From Rhizophagus sp. LPA8_4_AMF (taxonomy: Eukaryota; Glomeromycota; Glomeromycetes; Glomerales; Glomeraceae), in contig JADRCO010000333.1 in NCBI GenBank assembly GCA_021464525.1, positions 1 through 37,507 on the forward strand: a DNA stretch of 37,507 nt, written 5' to 3'. Made by a program: the position numbers and the translations under genes. Under the pieces are notes generated by a model. The model worked only from the letters and a program-made list of their open reading frames with translations. It ran no database searches and was not told the origin of the DNA. This document shows positions 1 to 12,142 of the stretch, one piece after another; position 1 is the first letter of the stretch, and each line of letters starts with the position of its first letter.

Positions 1-292
1 TTTTTTTAAAAAAAAAAAAAAAAAAAAAATTAGTAGTCAAAATAATATTAAACAAGAAAAGAAGAAAAAAAATTTTTTAAAAATAAATTATTATTGTTAA
101 AAAAAGATGATGAGAAAAATCACATGACTAGTAACTACCAATAACATTATTTTTAAAATTTCTCTATCTTGATTTTCAAGCGGTTCCTTCTTTACCATAC
201 CCTTACCAAATTTAGTATCAATTATCGATCTAAATTTTAGCCTTCCCTTTTGAATATAAACATTTCCACTCTTAAACGGGCTCTCTTAACGT

Positions 293-300
293 ACAGTGGA
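293..300. repeat. Target-site duplication, left, of the hAT MITE
   Basis: ACAGTGGA, identical to 531-538 on the other side of the element. Confidence 0.85.
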
Positions 301-530
301 TAGGGATGGGGAGCGACTCGAGCGACTCATTTCGGTTCCGAACCGATACTAATTGAGGAGCCAAGTCGAGTCGGCTCGAGTCGGCTTATCCATTTCAGTT
401 CCATTTCGGCTCTTTGTCAGAACTGAGTCTGTTCTTATCAAAATTTGTCAGAGCCGATTCGAACCGAAATGCCGAAGCGGATTCCTAAAGTCGAGTCAAG
501 TCGACTCACGTGAGTCGATCCCCATCTCTA
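301..530. mobile_element. hAT-like MITE with 8-bp target duplication
   Basis: A 230-bp GC-richer element begins TAGGGATGGGGA and ends TCCCCATCTCTA, so its tips are imperfect inverted repeats. It is flanked by the identical octamer ACAGTGGA at 293-300 and 531-538. An 8-bp duplication plus tips fitting the hAT consensus YARNG (here TAGGG / TAGAG) supports hAT. The inside is full of short GAGTCG / CGACTC palindromes, with no plausible gene. It sits within the arm of another MITE, so it is the younger insertion. Confidence 0.85.
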
Positions 531-538
531 ACAGTGGA
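531..538. repeat. Target-site duplication, right, of the hAT MITE
   Basis: ACAGTGGA, identical to 293-300. It is also the start of the interrupted arm of the outer foldback element. Confidence 0.85.
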
Positions 539-789
539 GGTGTATGATATTAACATACGAACTGGCCCGAGTTTAGAAGTTATGCACTTGCACATAATAG
601 CGTTAACGTTAATTCCGGCCAGTTCGTACGTTAATGTCATACACTCCCACTGTACATTAAGGAAACCCCTTTTAAACAACAACCTCATGTAATCTTTTAG
701 TGATGTAATCATCTTGCACTTTAAAAAAGTTGTAGAAAAAATGAAGACTTAAAAATTTCTTATAGAAATGATCCAATATTCATATGAAA

Positions 790-926
790 ATTGTTAAAGC
801 TCACCGGTGATGATGATCACAGTACTAGCATTATGGTATACTTTTGGCCAGAATTAAAAATCTAATAAAACTCTGGCCGGCATTACATCATGCTGGTGAC
901 CGTCACCACCGGTGATATTTAGCAAT
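790..926. mobile_element. Small inverted-repeat element (MITE)
   Basis: The left arm 790-820 and right arm 896-926 are inverted copies over 31 bp with about six differences, sharing the core CACCGGTG. A second nested inverted pair, GGCCAGA (846-852) and TCTGGCC (872-878), lies inside. No coding potential. No clear target duplication was seen, so the family is unassigned. Confidence 0.65.
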
Positions 927-937
927 ACCCTTTTAAT

Positions 938-956
938 ATACTGTAATTTTTTTTTT
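938..956. repeat. LINE target-site duplication, 5' copy
   Basis: ATACTGTAATTTTTTTTTT, 19 bp, repeated exactly at 9641-9659 immediately after the A-rich tail of the LINE. Length and position are as expected from target-primed reverse transcription. Confidence 0.9.
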
Positions 957-1111
957 TGAAAAAATAATTTTTACCAAAAAATAAAAATTTTTAGAAAAAT
1001 ATTTTTCTACTACTACCTTAATATTTTATATCTTAACTATATTTTTAGGCAAGAACTACTCCTGCCCAGTATCCTCAGTTACCTTTTCGTACCAAAAAAG
1101 AGTTTACAAAT

Positions 1112-3254
1112 ATGTCCTCCTCTCGAGTACTTCGGTCCTCAAGTAAAAAGCCATCATATGCGGACAAAAATACTTTATCTGACGAAGATATGATTACAGA
1201 AACTTACAGCTCACCTACAGAACGGCCTGCTTTAGAAAGCGACCCTCGAGCCTTAAAGAAACGTATTATAGACAAACCTTCGTCTACTACAATTATCTCT
1301 TCCGAGGCGCAGCACACAAATTTCCCTCCTCACGTCCTCTCCTCTGAAGAAGATGTAAGCACACGTGAGGAAATTACGCCACAAAATGAAGTACCAATAA
1401 CATCTGCCCACGATGACATGAACGTTGATCCACCCGAATCTGTTATAATTACCCCTGATGTACCAAACACATCTAACCCTAACAAGGGCAAGATGGTTGA
1501 TCATTACACTGTAGCTCATGTTTCAGATATATTTACATCTACACCAACACATGCTAACTCCCTTTATGAGGTTTTTTTTCCTCGAGACTCTTTTAACAAA
1601 GAACTCACGAACAAAGAAATATTGGAGCAACTGAAAACCGCGTTCATTAATGATAACAAAGTCATCAAATTTCGTGTTAATAACACATATACTTACACGT
1701 ATTTCGTCATTACTGTGACGACTCAAAGAACTCTTTACAGAGTTGACCAACAAACCAATAGCAATCCTCAATAACATACGCGGATACGAACTTACACAAA
1801 CAAACCTGGAACAACACTTCATCACGAAATTCCAACACCAGGATGATAACATCATCAAAATAGTAGACATTCCCTTCAACTATGACATCAAACTAGTCAT
1901 ACAAAGAATCGCTACAATAACTGGTAAAGCCATCAAAACTTATAAAGAGATTAAAAAACAACCTCGTATTATCAGAGGAAAATACCGTAAGGACCCAGCA
2001 CGTCGAATAAACCCCACTTACAAACATGTTATTATACATTTTGTGGACAAGATGGCGATCGAATACCTCCTCGCCCAAGACACTTGGGGCTTCAACATAG
2101 AAAATTTTTATGTCCGAATCTTACCAGGAAATCCTACACACCCGGAATACCTTAAACGGACTAAACATTCTTATACCGTTACTGGCATTCTCTTAAATGC
2201 CATTTTTGACTTAGAACCGTTAATTAAACGTCTCAACGGTAGGACCTGTACCTTCTCTAGTACGTCTCCGACCTCATTACAGAAATCTGCGTTTATCCAT
2301 TACGCATCAGCCGATACTACTGCACGTGACAAACTCCAAGTCACAACTACAAATTTTCACAATACGAAACTCTATGTTTACCACGAAGTGGACATCCGTA
2401 CAACCTGTGGCAACTGTGGCGGAACTACACATGCCACACATCTTTGCCCAGACGACAACTTCATTCTTAACAAACACCAGATTAAAATTTTTCAGAAACG
2501 GTTTATCAAACGGAACAAAGCCAAAATCATGATCGATAAAAACACCGTTTCTAACTACACTCATGTGATTAGGTTGAATTCACAACCAATATCTAGCAAG
2601 AAAACTTTACCTCCAGAGACATCAAACTCCCGATCCCATCGCACCATCTCGTCTAGAAATGAGAATGCACACAACAACAAAGTTACTCAACCACTGTTAC
2701 CCACGGGAATAGAACAATCTCGAATGGAGAAAAGAATTACAAACATAGAACACGCCATCAAAGACCTGGTGGATGAATTAAAAATACTTACTTCCTTCAA
2801 AACTTCTAGCATAGAAGCCAGTAAAATCGCCACAGATCGCTTAAACACACACGCGAACCAAATAGCCTCATTGGACGATCGACTCACAAAATCGGAAGAA
2901 GCATATAATAACAATGCCACTACTTTGAATCTTATCCTTACCACGGTGCAGGACTTGAAAAATAACTCTACCTCCACCGAGCAGGATACACGTACTACTC
3001 CTCCCCGCCGATCGGCACAAAATCAACCTTACAATAAGTCGAATTACAAAGCGACTAAACAATGCTTCGTATCATCCCAACAAGAGACTTACTCTTCAGA
3101 CGAACCCATGCAAGAAGAGGCCTATTACACAGAAGGTGAATCCGCCTCTGAGGCCGAAATGATAACGGAAACTGTTGAACCCGAACACACTGCCACACCA
3201 CCACCTACTACCTCTAGTGGATTATTTGGCTTTGGCTTCGGAAAAGGATATTAA
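1112..3254 (+). pseudogene. LINE ORF1: nucleic-acid-binding protein with CCHC knuckle, one frame change
   Basis: Two overlapping reading frames make up ORF1: 1112-1774 (220 codons, Ser/Thr/Pro- and acid-rich, apparently disordered, then a short folded-looking end) and 1743-3254 (503 codons, read from an internal TTG, so not a real start). The second frame continues where the first loses sense near 1740, as expected from a one-base shift in a single ancestral ORF. In the second part, residues about 35-190 resemble two divergent RRM-like folds (weak). C222, C225, H230 and C235 form a CX2CX4HX4C zinc knuckle. Residues about 322-410 are heptad-rich and probably a coiled coil. The tail is Gly/Phe-rich. 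ORF1 proteins of this kind coat LINE RNA. A programmed shift cannot be excluded but no slippery site was recognised. Confidence 0.8.
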
Positions 3255-3355
3255 TCGATATCCTTTTTTTGATTATTCTTTCTTGGATTTCCCCTAATTT
3301 TGATTAACCCAACCTGGATATCTACATTTTGAATAAAATTTAACATATTCTTTTA

Positions 3356-6300
3356 ATGATAGTACAACCTACAGATAACACACTTTTGGCTCCCACAACT
3401 TATACACCAAAAAATATCACAAAAAAATTTAAAAAACTTACACAAAAAACCAAAAAAATATTTTCAAAAACAAATTTGCGATTCTCGCATAAAGAATCTT
3501 GCCCCTCTTCCTCTTCTCAAGATACAAACACATTAGGTTCCCATAACATTAGGAAACGTCATATTGAAGACATGGACGATGAAAAAATTATCTCAATCAT
3601 TAATCAAGATACTACAGCTTTCAACACCCCTTTTGCAGATTACCTCAAATTTGGAACACTAAACATACGACAGGGTTTCAATAATAAACTCCCAGATATA
3701 TCTTTTTTCAAAATTGAAAATTTCACCTTTTTAGGACTTACAGAAACGGGATTATGCTCGACTCCTTACACTTCAACTCCACTACGTAAAGATTTACCCT
3801 TATACAACAATTCGTCTGATGAAAACACAGAAGTTTATATTTACCAAGACTCCTCGGGTCCACATGCGGGATCAGGTGTAGCTATTCTTTTGACGGCAGT
3901 GATGAATAGACACGTAATCAAAGTTCAATCCTTCCACGGCCACATTCTGGCCATAGATCTCGGATACAAATATAGAAAACATATTCGTATTATTAATGTT
4001 TACCTTCCAGCTGATCCGAAAGATAAGGTTTTAATCCTTTCTTTATACACCATTTTGGACATGCTCCTGACGTCCGCCACGAACAACAACTATAACCTCA
4101 TTATTATGGGAGATTTTAACGTAGACCTCAGTCCTTCTGGCTCGAGCCGCGCCAAATATCCTAAGTGGCGCTTAGACATTAAAAACTCTCTTAAAAAACA
4201 TGGACTTACTGATGTTATAAGACACTTCTATACAAACCCACCCACTACGTGGATGAATCTTCAAACCTCCACACGCATCGATTTTATTTATGTCAATAAT
4301 GATATTCTCAATCATCTTTTATATGGAACTACTAATATCGTTCCTCATATCTTCTTTTCTACAGACCATAAAGCAATTTCGGCTTTATTGACACGCTCCT
4401 ATTTTTTCAACACACGTGATCCCAAAGTGTACAAACAACAATTACGCACGCAATTTTTATATTCGAAAATGACGAAAGATAATTGGATGCTTTATCAACA
4501 TCATAATGATTTTCTTTTACACCAATTGCAGAGAACTCATCAAGACTGCTTCAATCCTTTACTCCTCAACTCGACTTTCGATTTGAATAATTTTTGGGTA
4601 ACAATTAAAGAACAAATTATAATCCCTAGTAAAAAACATACCATACCATCACGGACATATAAAGGGTTCCAAAAATTTTCGGAGCCTCTCCGCCTTCGCC
4701 AAATCTGTAATCACATTTTGAAAGTTCGATCTATTCTTCGTCGCTTCTCAAAACGACATGTGGACCCTTTGTTATCAACTTTGTCGCAAGATTCTCATAT
4801 TGACCAATTACCGAATTCTTCTTGGACATCATATTGGTCTATTTGGAGTTTGCATCGTCATGAATTATTACAAATTAATATTTTTTTCAACTCTTCAGAA
4901 AGTCAATTTACTTTACCGGTGAATCTTACGCCTTACAATTATAAGGAAACAAAGTCGACTATCTCCTCCTTTTTACACAAAATTCGTACCATTCAGAAGC
5001 ATGAAATGGATACTCATACCCATATGAATATAACTAAATTCATTGAACTACGCAACAACAATCTGCAAGATAATCAAGCACGAATGCTTAACAACATCCT
5101 GAATCGAAAACCCAAACAAATTACTTTGGACCGACTACATTATAAGGATCCGTCTACAGATGATCAAATATTTACTAACAATCCTCAAATCATAGAGGTA
5201 GAAAGCATTAATCACTATAAACATCTGGAACAATCTGCTGCGGAAATACGAGCGATCCCTAGATATACGACACCCCTGGACCTGCCTTTAGAATGGCAAT
5301 CAGTCTATACACCTATCCTTTTATCTGACCCTTCGTGTGTTGACACTTTAACAGCCTATATAAGTATCTCGGAAATTCGTTCGACTCTTACTCTCTTGCC
5401 TAATAACAAGACACCTGGTCCTAGCAACATCAGCTATGAAGATTTAAAGCATCTGAGTGATTCAGTGCTCTCATTATTGGAGATTCTCTTTAACAAATGT
5501 CTGGAATTGGAATGTATTCCAACAGACTGGTTACATGCATGGCTCTTCCCGATCCCTAAACCTAAAGATTGGAACTGTGAATTATCGATGACACGTCCTA
5601 TCATCTTATTAGAAACTTGCCGAAAACTCTTTGTGAAAATTCTCACGACTCGCCTCAACGCTTGGCTTACTACATTTAACCTTCTTCAGCCAAACAATAG
5701 AGCAGGCCTAATTGGTGAATCTACTTTACAACCATTGTACACCATCCAACACGTGATTGAATCCTTCAACACTGGCGATATTACCTCACGCCCAAAAGAT
5801 AAACTTTGGATTGCTCTCCAGCAGAATATCAGTAAAGCCTACTACAGAGTGAATTTGTCACTCTTGAAACTTGCACTATTACGTTTACAAATTCCGTCTT
5901 CTTTTTGTAATCTTATTATTTTACTATTTACAAATAGATCCAACGAAATTATACTACACAATAGCTTAAGTCGGGCTTACGACATGGTATAAGGTATAGA
6001 CCAAGGAGAAGTAATTAGTCCTCTTCTATGGATATGTTATTACAATCCTCTTTTTGCACGAATTAATGGTGATCCAAGTCGTACTTTGACTGTTACCGTC
6101 AACAAAATCCGAGACATCCATACACCGGAATCAGATCGTCCTGTCACCTTTAACGCGTCTGTAATAGGCTATTTAGACGATACGAGCTGGTTTGCTACCA
6201 GCAAAGATCAATTAAAATCCAACTTACAACTGGCAAATAGATTTTATGATATGGCTAATATCAAAGTCAATCTCGACAAATATGAGATCTTAACTAATGA

Positions 6301-9251
6301 TCATCGATTTTGCAATACTATTATTGAACTGGAAGCTGCAGCGGGTGTAATAACACCTATTCATACGGTTAAATGCACAGAAGCTAAACGAATTCTGGGA
6401 GTGTACGTCAACGCTTTCAATTCGCAGACACCTACCATCAAAAAATTGAAATCTGTCACCAATATGTTCGCTAACATCTTAAGGAAAAAACGGATCACGC
6501 ATGACCACCTTCTGTACATTATTAATCGGGTTATTATACCAAAATTAGAATATATCAATCAATTAACAATTTTATCACAACAACAATGTGAGACTATTCT
6601 TTCCCCATTGAAGATTTTATTTAAGAATCACTTGAAATTACCGCGTTCTACACATGATAACATTATTCATAACAAATTGTTCCCTAGTATCAATAGTTTT
6701 TACAATAATCAATTTTATTCACATATAGCTTTGACAAATTTTTTGTTTAATTCCCTATGTTCACTGAGATAGCAACGCAGAAACTCCTGCGTACACAATA
6801 TGAATACTGGTTACCTCATTTCCCTACCTCACAGGATCTAGTAAAACTCCCGATCACAAAATCAACATTATTGACTAAACAGTTACATTTATATAACATT
6901 TTTAATGTTTCTTTTATGCCTACTATTCAAACCTCAATCTCAGGAGGTAGTACTCCCTTTATGTATTATATAGGACCTCCCACGGCTGCTGACGTAAATA
7001 CTTGGAGAAAATTGTGACTCCTCTTTAAAGACCAAGTTACTTCGATTGATGGAAGTTTTTTAGCTACATGGGATACTATACTTACCCGTTGAATTTCAAA
7101 CACCGTACCAAGAAACCTGCCAAATGGTTCACATCTCTAGAAAACCATTCTATTCTCACGCCACAGACAAGACGCCTGGTTACTCCTTTGGCAAGTTTGC
7201 CTACAGTACCTATACATGCGATGCAACCACGCACACGTCCGGATGTTGTTCACCATCGCCCGAAAGCTGAATGGACTATGCACCCACTTTTACCGTACTC
7301 TTTGGGAAAACGGTTGAACAAGTTAATTCCAATGGTGCCCTCTCCATCACGTACCATGAACACTACATTTCTTGGAACCCTCCATCTAGCTCGACTATGA
7401 CGGATATTCCCAAAAAACGCCTCAGCATTTTGATACCTTGCCCCGGCTGTTATTGGCATAATCCATACGCATAAGACTTGTGGCCTAAATGTATTCTGAT
7501 GCATCCTACGCAACAATTGACTCGCTTTGCTATACGGAAGAACTATACTCCGTCTTTAATTTCTTCTTTTTCTTTACCACATAAGTTGGTGGTTTGTGAA
7601 TCTCACTTTACGTCGCTTCGGGTAGAAGCTTTTAACTTGTATTTGTTATTAAATCAAGGTATGCCAAGTCCCAAAATGGACATTAACTCCGCGACATCAG
7701 TCTTGGATACCACGACACTGTCATCGCCAGCCACCAAACATATCCCACAATATTTACTTGGGGATCAGAATAGTATCTCGACATTGCAAAGAATTGCTAC
7801 AAATTTGTCTACATTTAAACATCTGGAATTTTATACGGATGGATCTATGACGCCTTTTTGCTCCAACGAGCGGAATGCTCGAGCTACCTCTATACTTCTA
7901 GGCTATGGATGGATAGTTTGCCCATCTTTTATACCTGAATTTTTATATCTTTCTCAGAAATTTCATGGGAGTTGTCTTTTTTCACCTTCTTCTACGAAAG
8001 CAGAAATTTTTGCTATACTCACGGCCCTCTTGGTTGCTCCACCGTCTTGTACAGTGACCATTTATACAGACTCAAACAATTGCATTTCAACCTTTATTTG
8101 CACAGATTATGAATCCTCTGTTATCACATCGAAAATTCCTTAAAGTGAATAATCACTCACTTTGGTCATCAATTAAGTCTGTCATCCGAACTATGGATTT
8201 GGTGGTCTCTTTTATCAAAGTCAAGGCACATTCTGACGACGTGTACAATGACATCGCAGACGCCGAAGCGAAACTTGGTTCTTCGTCTCCACCTTTACAT
8301 ATTAACCCTAAAGCTGGGTCTTCAGTGGCCATACCCATCTGGGATTCGTTAGGTCCCATAGACCTGGATATAAGAAAATTTGCGTCTACGATTGCGGATG
8401 CTAAAACATTTGACTCTTTCTTACATAATCAAAGATTACCTGCATTTATCAGCACATCTTCGCCTAGTACTGTAAATTGGCCTCTCACACAAGACTGGTG
8501 TAAACGAAATCATACTACTGACGTTACTAGTACAATGAAAGCCAAATGGGAGATTGCAAAACTCAAGTCTATTAACCACATTCTTCCATGCGGTGATATC
8601 TTACAAAAGCATTATCCGCTCCTGTATCAACATTTGGAAGGCAACATATCTTGCCCAACTTGTTCAACTTCAGTCGATACTAATGGCCATCTCGGCCTTT
8701 GTCCTACGCTTTTACCAAAATTGACAGCGCTTATGGCAACTTTACAAAATTCACTAATAGAGGACATTTTGGCCAGTGGAACCACTGCCCTATCCTCGAT
8801 GTTTCTTGGACAAGAATTTGCTCTTTTGCCTCTCTTTCAACCTTTTATACCGGACGTGGTAGAACCGGATCTTTATCTACTCCTACATTCTTTTGTTCCA
8901 CAAAGTTTAGTGAACAAGATACACCATTATACGCGTCATTATAGTACGACACGTAAAATTCTTTTTTCATTTTTAGATGCTTTTTTCCGTTTCTTTTACC
9001 ATGATGTTTGGTTACCTTACTTGACAAATCAAAAATCCTGGGAACGCCCTCAGGGAATCACTAAACGTAAGAAAAAGAAGTATCGGCGCTATGTCGCTAA
9101 TTTTGGTGTTCAGGGTCCTTCAAGTACAACTTCCACTGTTTCACGCCCAATACGGATGCGTACGCTCCTCCGAGACAATATCAACCAAGCTTGGTTGTAT
9201 TGTTCTTATGATCCTGTGACTCATCGTTACGATGACACTATACGTTTATGA
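3356..9251 (+). pseudogene. LINE ORF2: APE endonuclease - reverse transcriptase - RNase H, disrupted
   Basis: The first open part (3356-5992, 878 codons) holds the APE-like endonuclease: N103 in TLNIRQG, E130 in LTETG, D253/N255 in GDFN, R307-D309 in RID, and D337/H338 in TDH. Reverse transcriptase follows, with TPGPS and a motif-2-like KLFVKILTTRL. Motif A reads NISKAYY, where active elements have DxSKAFD/YD, so the first Asp is Asn (N824) and the second is Tyr (Y830). An in-frame TAA (5990-5992) interrupts motif B just before GIDQGEVISPLLW. Motif C is YLDD (about 6170-6181), in the same frame, which runs to 6772. Later parts lie in different frames (6757-7017, about 7068-7474, 7478-8143, 8109-9251). 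RNase H residues D121, E176 and D198 sit in the 7478-8143 frame, and HSDD...NDIAD in the last frame. A CX2CX8HX3C finger (C182-C198 of the last frame) closes the protein. It is non-functional as it stands. Confidence 0.9.
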
Positions 9252-9640
9252 CATCTTTTCCCGGTGGGTCAAGTCACGCCTACTCCACCTAGGTGGATTC
9301 TTTGGGTCTCATCTAATTTCCTACATTCTGGGGGATGGTCCTTTTATTCTTCTTTATATCTAGATGTTCCTACTTTTCATAATTTTTTTCCTCTGTATAA
9401 TTACGGTAGTGCTGATTTTCGCACCATTTTTAATATAGATTTTTCTGTTACTTTTCTTACTTAAATCTGGCTACGCCTGAGATTCTTTAAATAACAGGCA
9501 GGGCGGCTTCCTCGGAGGTTAGAAAAATTAGTTAGTAATGGCTTTTTTGTAGTTTAGTTTTTACTTATTCTTCATTTGTCATCCATACGGATTTTTCTCA
9601 GCTTTTTGTCTATATATTAAAAATAAAAATAAAAAATAAA
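9252..9640 (+). other. LINE 3' untranslated region and A-rich tail
   Basis: Follows the TGA of the last ORF2 frame and runs to the 3' target duplication. It contains a short open stretch at 9264-9464 with no recognisable domain, and ends in an AAATA-type run that served as the priming tail. No separate gene is supported. Confidence 0.75.
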
Positions 9641-9659
9641 ATACTGTAATTTTTTTTTT
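9641..9659. repeat. LINE target-site duplication, 3' copy
   Basis: Exact copy of 938-956, directly after the A-rich LINE tail. Confidence 0.9.
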
Positions 9660-9739
9660 ATTCAATTATCTATCGTTCAGTAATATACAAATTTTTAATA
9701 ACCGGTATTTATGAAACATACAAAATTTATTAGTCATCA

Positions 9740-11978
9740 CAATATTCCTAATAACTGAACTAGCTATAACATACTTTTGGATGAAAGGACATCAACTTTT
9801 GTCCGATATCCCAATATCTCTATAATCATAAATTAATAAAAGGTATTAAAAGATTTATAAATTTTATAATTTTATTAAATTACTCATTAAATCGCAGAGA
9901 TCGTTCAAATCAAAGATTTACCATTAAGCACAAATGTCTTTATACAGTATATCTTAATGCATATAATATAAATTACAATTAATGAAGTGTTTATAAGAAA
10001 GGAATGAAATGAATTGTAATTTCATAATTTCATTTGTGTTAATGTAACTACCGAAGTTTATTTCTGGTTTCTATTAAAAGTTTTACAGTGGGACTTTTCA
10101 TCGAACTCAATAAATAGTTTGACGCAATAAAACTTACCAATAAACTTGAATATATATACACATATTATAAAAAATTATATTTATTCTGTTAATACAAACT
10201 AGCAAATGAACTTTTAAATATGTGATGCATTTATTATTAAAATCAGCTTCAGATTATCGTGCTAAAATTTCTACAGAATGAAGAACTCGCTAGAAAGGAC
10301 CGTCGAAGATGATCATGTGACAGAAAAATTACGTAGATCTCTTATGTAATTTACATGACAATAATGAATCATATGTTCACGTCTGATTGATATACCCAAA
10401 AATGATCAACATGTTTATTCCATTTTGAACCCATTCGCATGTCGATCAATAAACCTTAAAATTTTAAGATACTTTTAACGAAATAATTAATGTAATAAAT
10501 CCTTCATATATTAATAAATTTATTTTTATAAATACCATGTAATCAATGTATTATACGATATTATATTAGTTAATATGGTGAAGTATTGTATACTCATTAT
10601 AATACGTTGGGATTTTTTATTGAAAATTCCCATTTGAACTGACAATATTAAATAATTCGGGTTTTTTTAATATTGTTCCTATTAGAACGAGTCAATTTAC
10701 GCCTCTGCATTCAGCACGTATACATGTGATTATTATTTCTTTGTACTTAATTTTTTTTTCAACATTTCTGGTCATTTTGCAGCTAAAGCAGGCGATGTAA
10801 ACAAATAAATCTGCAATATAAAAGTTTTGTAACACCAGACGGAAATTATAGTTAAATTTAGTAATTTTAAATGAATTCAAAAAGCTGCACGAAATTTTTT
10901 TGGTTATAGGATATTTCTCGATCTTATCACGAAAATAATCACAGTTTATCGTCTAGAAGTTTTCTTAATAATAATTATGTTATTTTCATAAATATTAATT
11001 CTAACAGTATTCTAACATTAATTAATATTTCTTAGTTATTGGTAAATAATGGAAGAATTTGATGAGTTCTAAATGACTTTTAAAAATCGGAAGTACGTAC
11101 AATACAATTTTATAATAGACTCAAAAGTCAAAAAATGATTGGAAACAAATTTTACAGAAAAAATAAAGAAAACAATACAAAATGAATTTCACATAAATTA
11201 TTTATGATGTAATAATTTTATGTTTACTATTGAATGTTCAAATTTCGCTTTAATTTAGAAATAATCATTTTTTTAAGGAAATTGCATTATTGTGGTTACA
11301 ATTCATTTAATTTATTAAATTAATGCAGTCTTAATAATAAAACTAACAATCTTTATGATGATGTATTGTTATATTAAATGTTTTTTTCAAAAATCAATCA
11401 CTTACATTTTAAATATAAATGAATTAAATCAATAATCATGAGAATAAAATTTGTACGATAATAATAAATTAAAATATTTTGATACCCTGGGACTTTAGGA
11501 AAGATTTAATATTTGAAATCCATTATTCTATGTTATTCGATAATATTTTTATTTGATTTATTTATTTAGTCTTCAAATATGTTGTTATAACGGTAATTGT
11601 CTTTTTTGTATTAATTAGGATGATTAATTACTAATGCACTAAAAGTTTAAACAATACAATCCTTTTAAAATTTTTTAAAGTACTTTTTATAAATTTAGCA
11701 AGGATGAACGAAAAAACAAATATTTTTGTGATAATTTTTGTGATAATATTTGTGATAAAATGTAATTCACAACCTAAAAATTCGTGTAACTTCTGCACCC
11801 ACAAAAAAAGCAATTTTATGACGGTTTGTTTGGCCTGTTTGTAACCCATCACCCACGGTTTCAGGCTGGGCCCATAATTAAAATGATCCTCTAAAGTAAA
11901 AAGGGAACAACATATACAATTTGCCGATTTTTAAATTATATATATTGAAGTTGATTTTTTTACAGAGGAAAAAAATAA
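9740..11978. other. AT-rich upstream flank of channel gene 1, paralogous to 18200-21460
   Basis: No gene seen. Scattered blocks match the flank of channel gene 2 in the same order: 9750-9795 with 18206-18247, 10022-10080 with 18537-18593, 10101-10157 with 18614-18670, about 10501-10560 with about 19261-19325, 10847-10975 with 20074-20172, and the repeated TTTGTGATAA motifs near 11728-11760 with 21229-21250. It is therefore the older flank of a segmental duplication. Short open frames here have no domain and are not supported as genes. Confidence 0.7.
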
Positions 11979-12113
11979 AAAAATTCTTTTCTCGATTTGT
12001 TTAAAAAAAATTCTTTTTGGAATAAAAATTCTTTTCTCGATTTTTTTTAAAAAAATTCTTTTTGGGATAAAAATTCTTTTGAGATTTTTTATTTTTTAAA
12101 AAATTCTCTTCTC
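11979..12113. repeat. Three tandem 45-bp repeats upstream of channel gene 1
   Basis: Units 11979-12023, 12024-12068 and 12069-12113 each begin AAAAATTCTTTT. The first two share nearly all bases, including CTCGATTT and TTCTTTTTGG; the third is more diverged. The array ends 29 bp before the proposed ATG (12143), so it lies in the promoter or 5' UTR. I did not see it upstream of copies 2 and 3. Confidence 0.75.
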
Positions 12114-12142
12114 ATACTTTAATATTAAAAAAAAAAGAAAGC

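Larger units (their letters stand above)
286..660. mobile_element. Foldback MITE (Tc1/mariner- or TTAA-type), interrupted by a hAT MITE
   Basis: The two ends are inverted copies. After removing the inner insertion, the left arm (292-300 continuing at 539-567) and the right arm (617-654) match over about 38 bp with four differences and begin TACAGTGG. Both ends are also bordered by TTAA (286-289 and 657-660). The target could therefore be TA (Tc1/mariner habit, element 294-652) or TTAA (piggyBac-like habit). No coding capacity; the original element was only about 120-135 bp, essentially a long hairpin with a 50-bp loop. Family assignment is uncertain. Confidence 0.75.
958..9640 (+). mobile_element. 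Near full-length LINE (APE endonuclease, RT, RNase H), inactivated
   Basis: About 8.7 kb between the two copies of a 19-bp target duplication (938-956 and 9641-9659), ending in an A-rich tail (about 9618-9640, AAATA-type repeats). The order is 5' UTR (about 150 bp), ORF1, a 101-bp spacer, ORF2 and a 3' UTR of about 390 bp. ORF2 carries an APE-like endonuclease, reverse transcriptase, RNase H and a terminal CCHC-like finger, an architecture known in the I/Tad group of LINEs. The element is visibly richer in C and G than its surroundings. It has at least one frame change in ORF1, and one in-frame stop plus several frame changes in ORF2. The matching target duplications suggest a geologically recent insertion. 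The exact LINE clade would need an RT tree. Confidence 0.92.

Noticed and set aside
353-712. Small open frames on both strands
   Set aside because: They run across MITE tips and palindromic repeats; no coding signal.
1740-1774. Programmed frameshift between the two parts of LINE ORF1
   Set aside because: No slippery heptamer was recognised in the overlap, and ORF2 of the same copy carries several ordinary frame changes, so simple decay (or an assembly error) is the more economical reading.
9264-9464. 66-codon open frame after LINE ORF2
   Set aside because: Inside the LINE 3' UTR, no domain, no conserved features; treated as part of the element.
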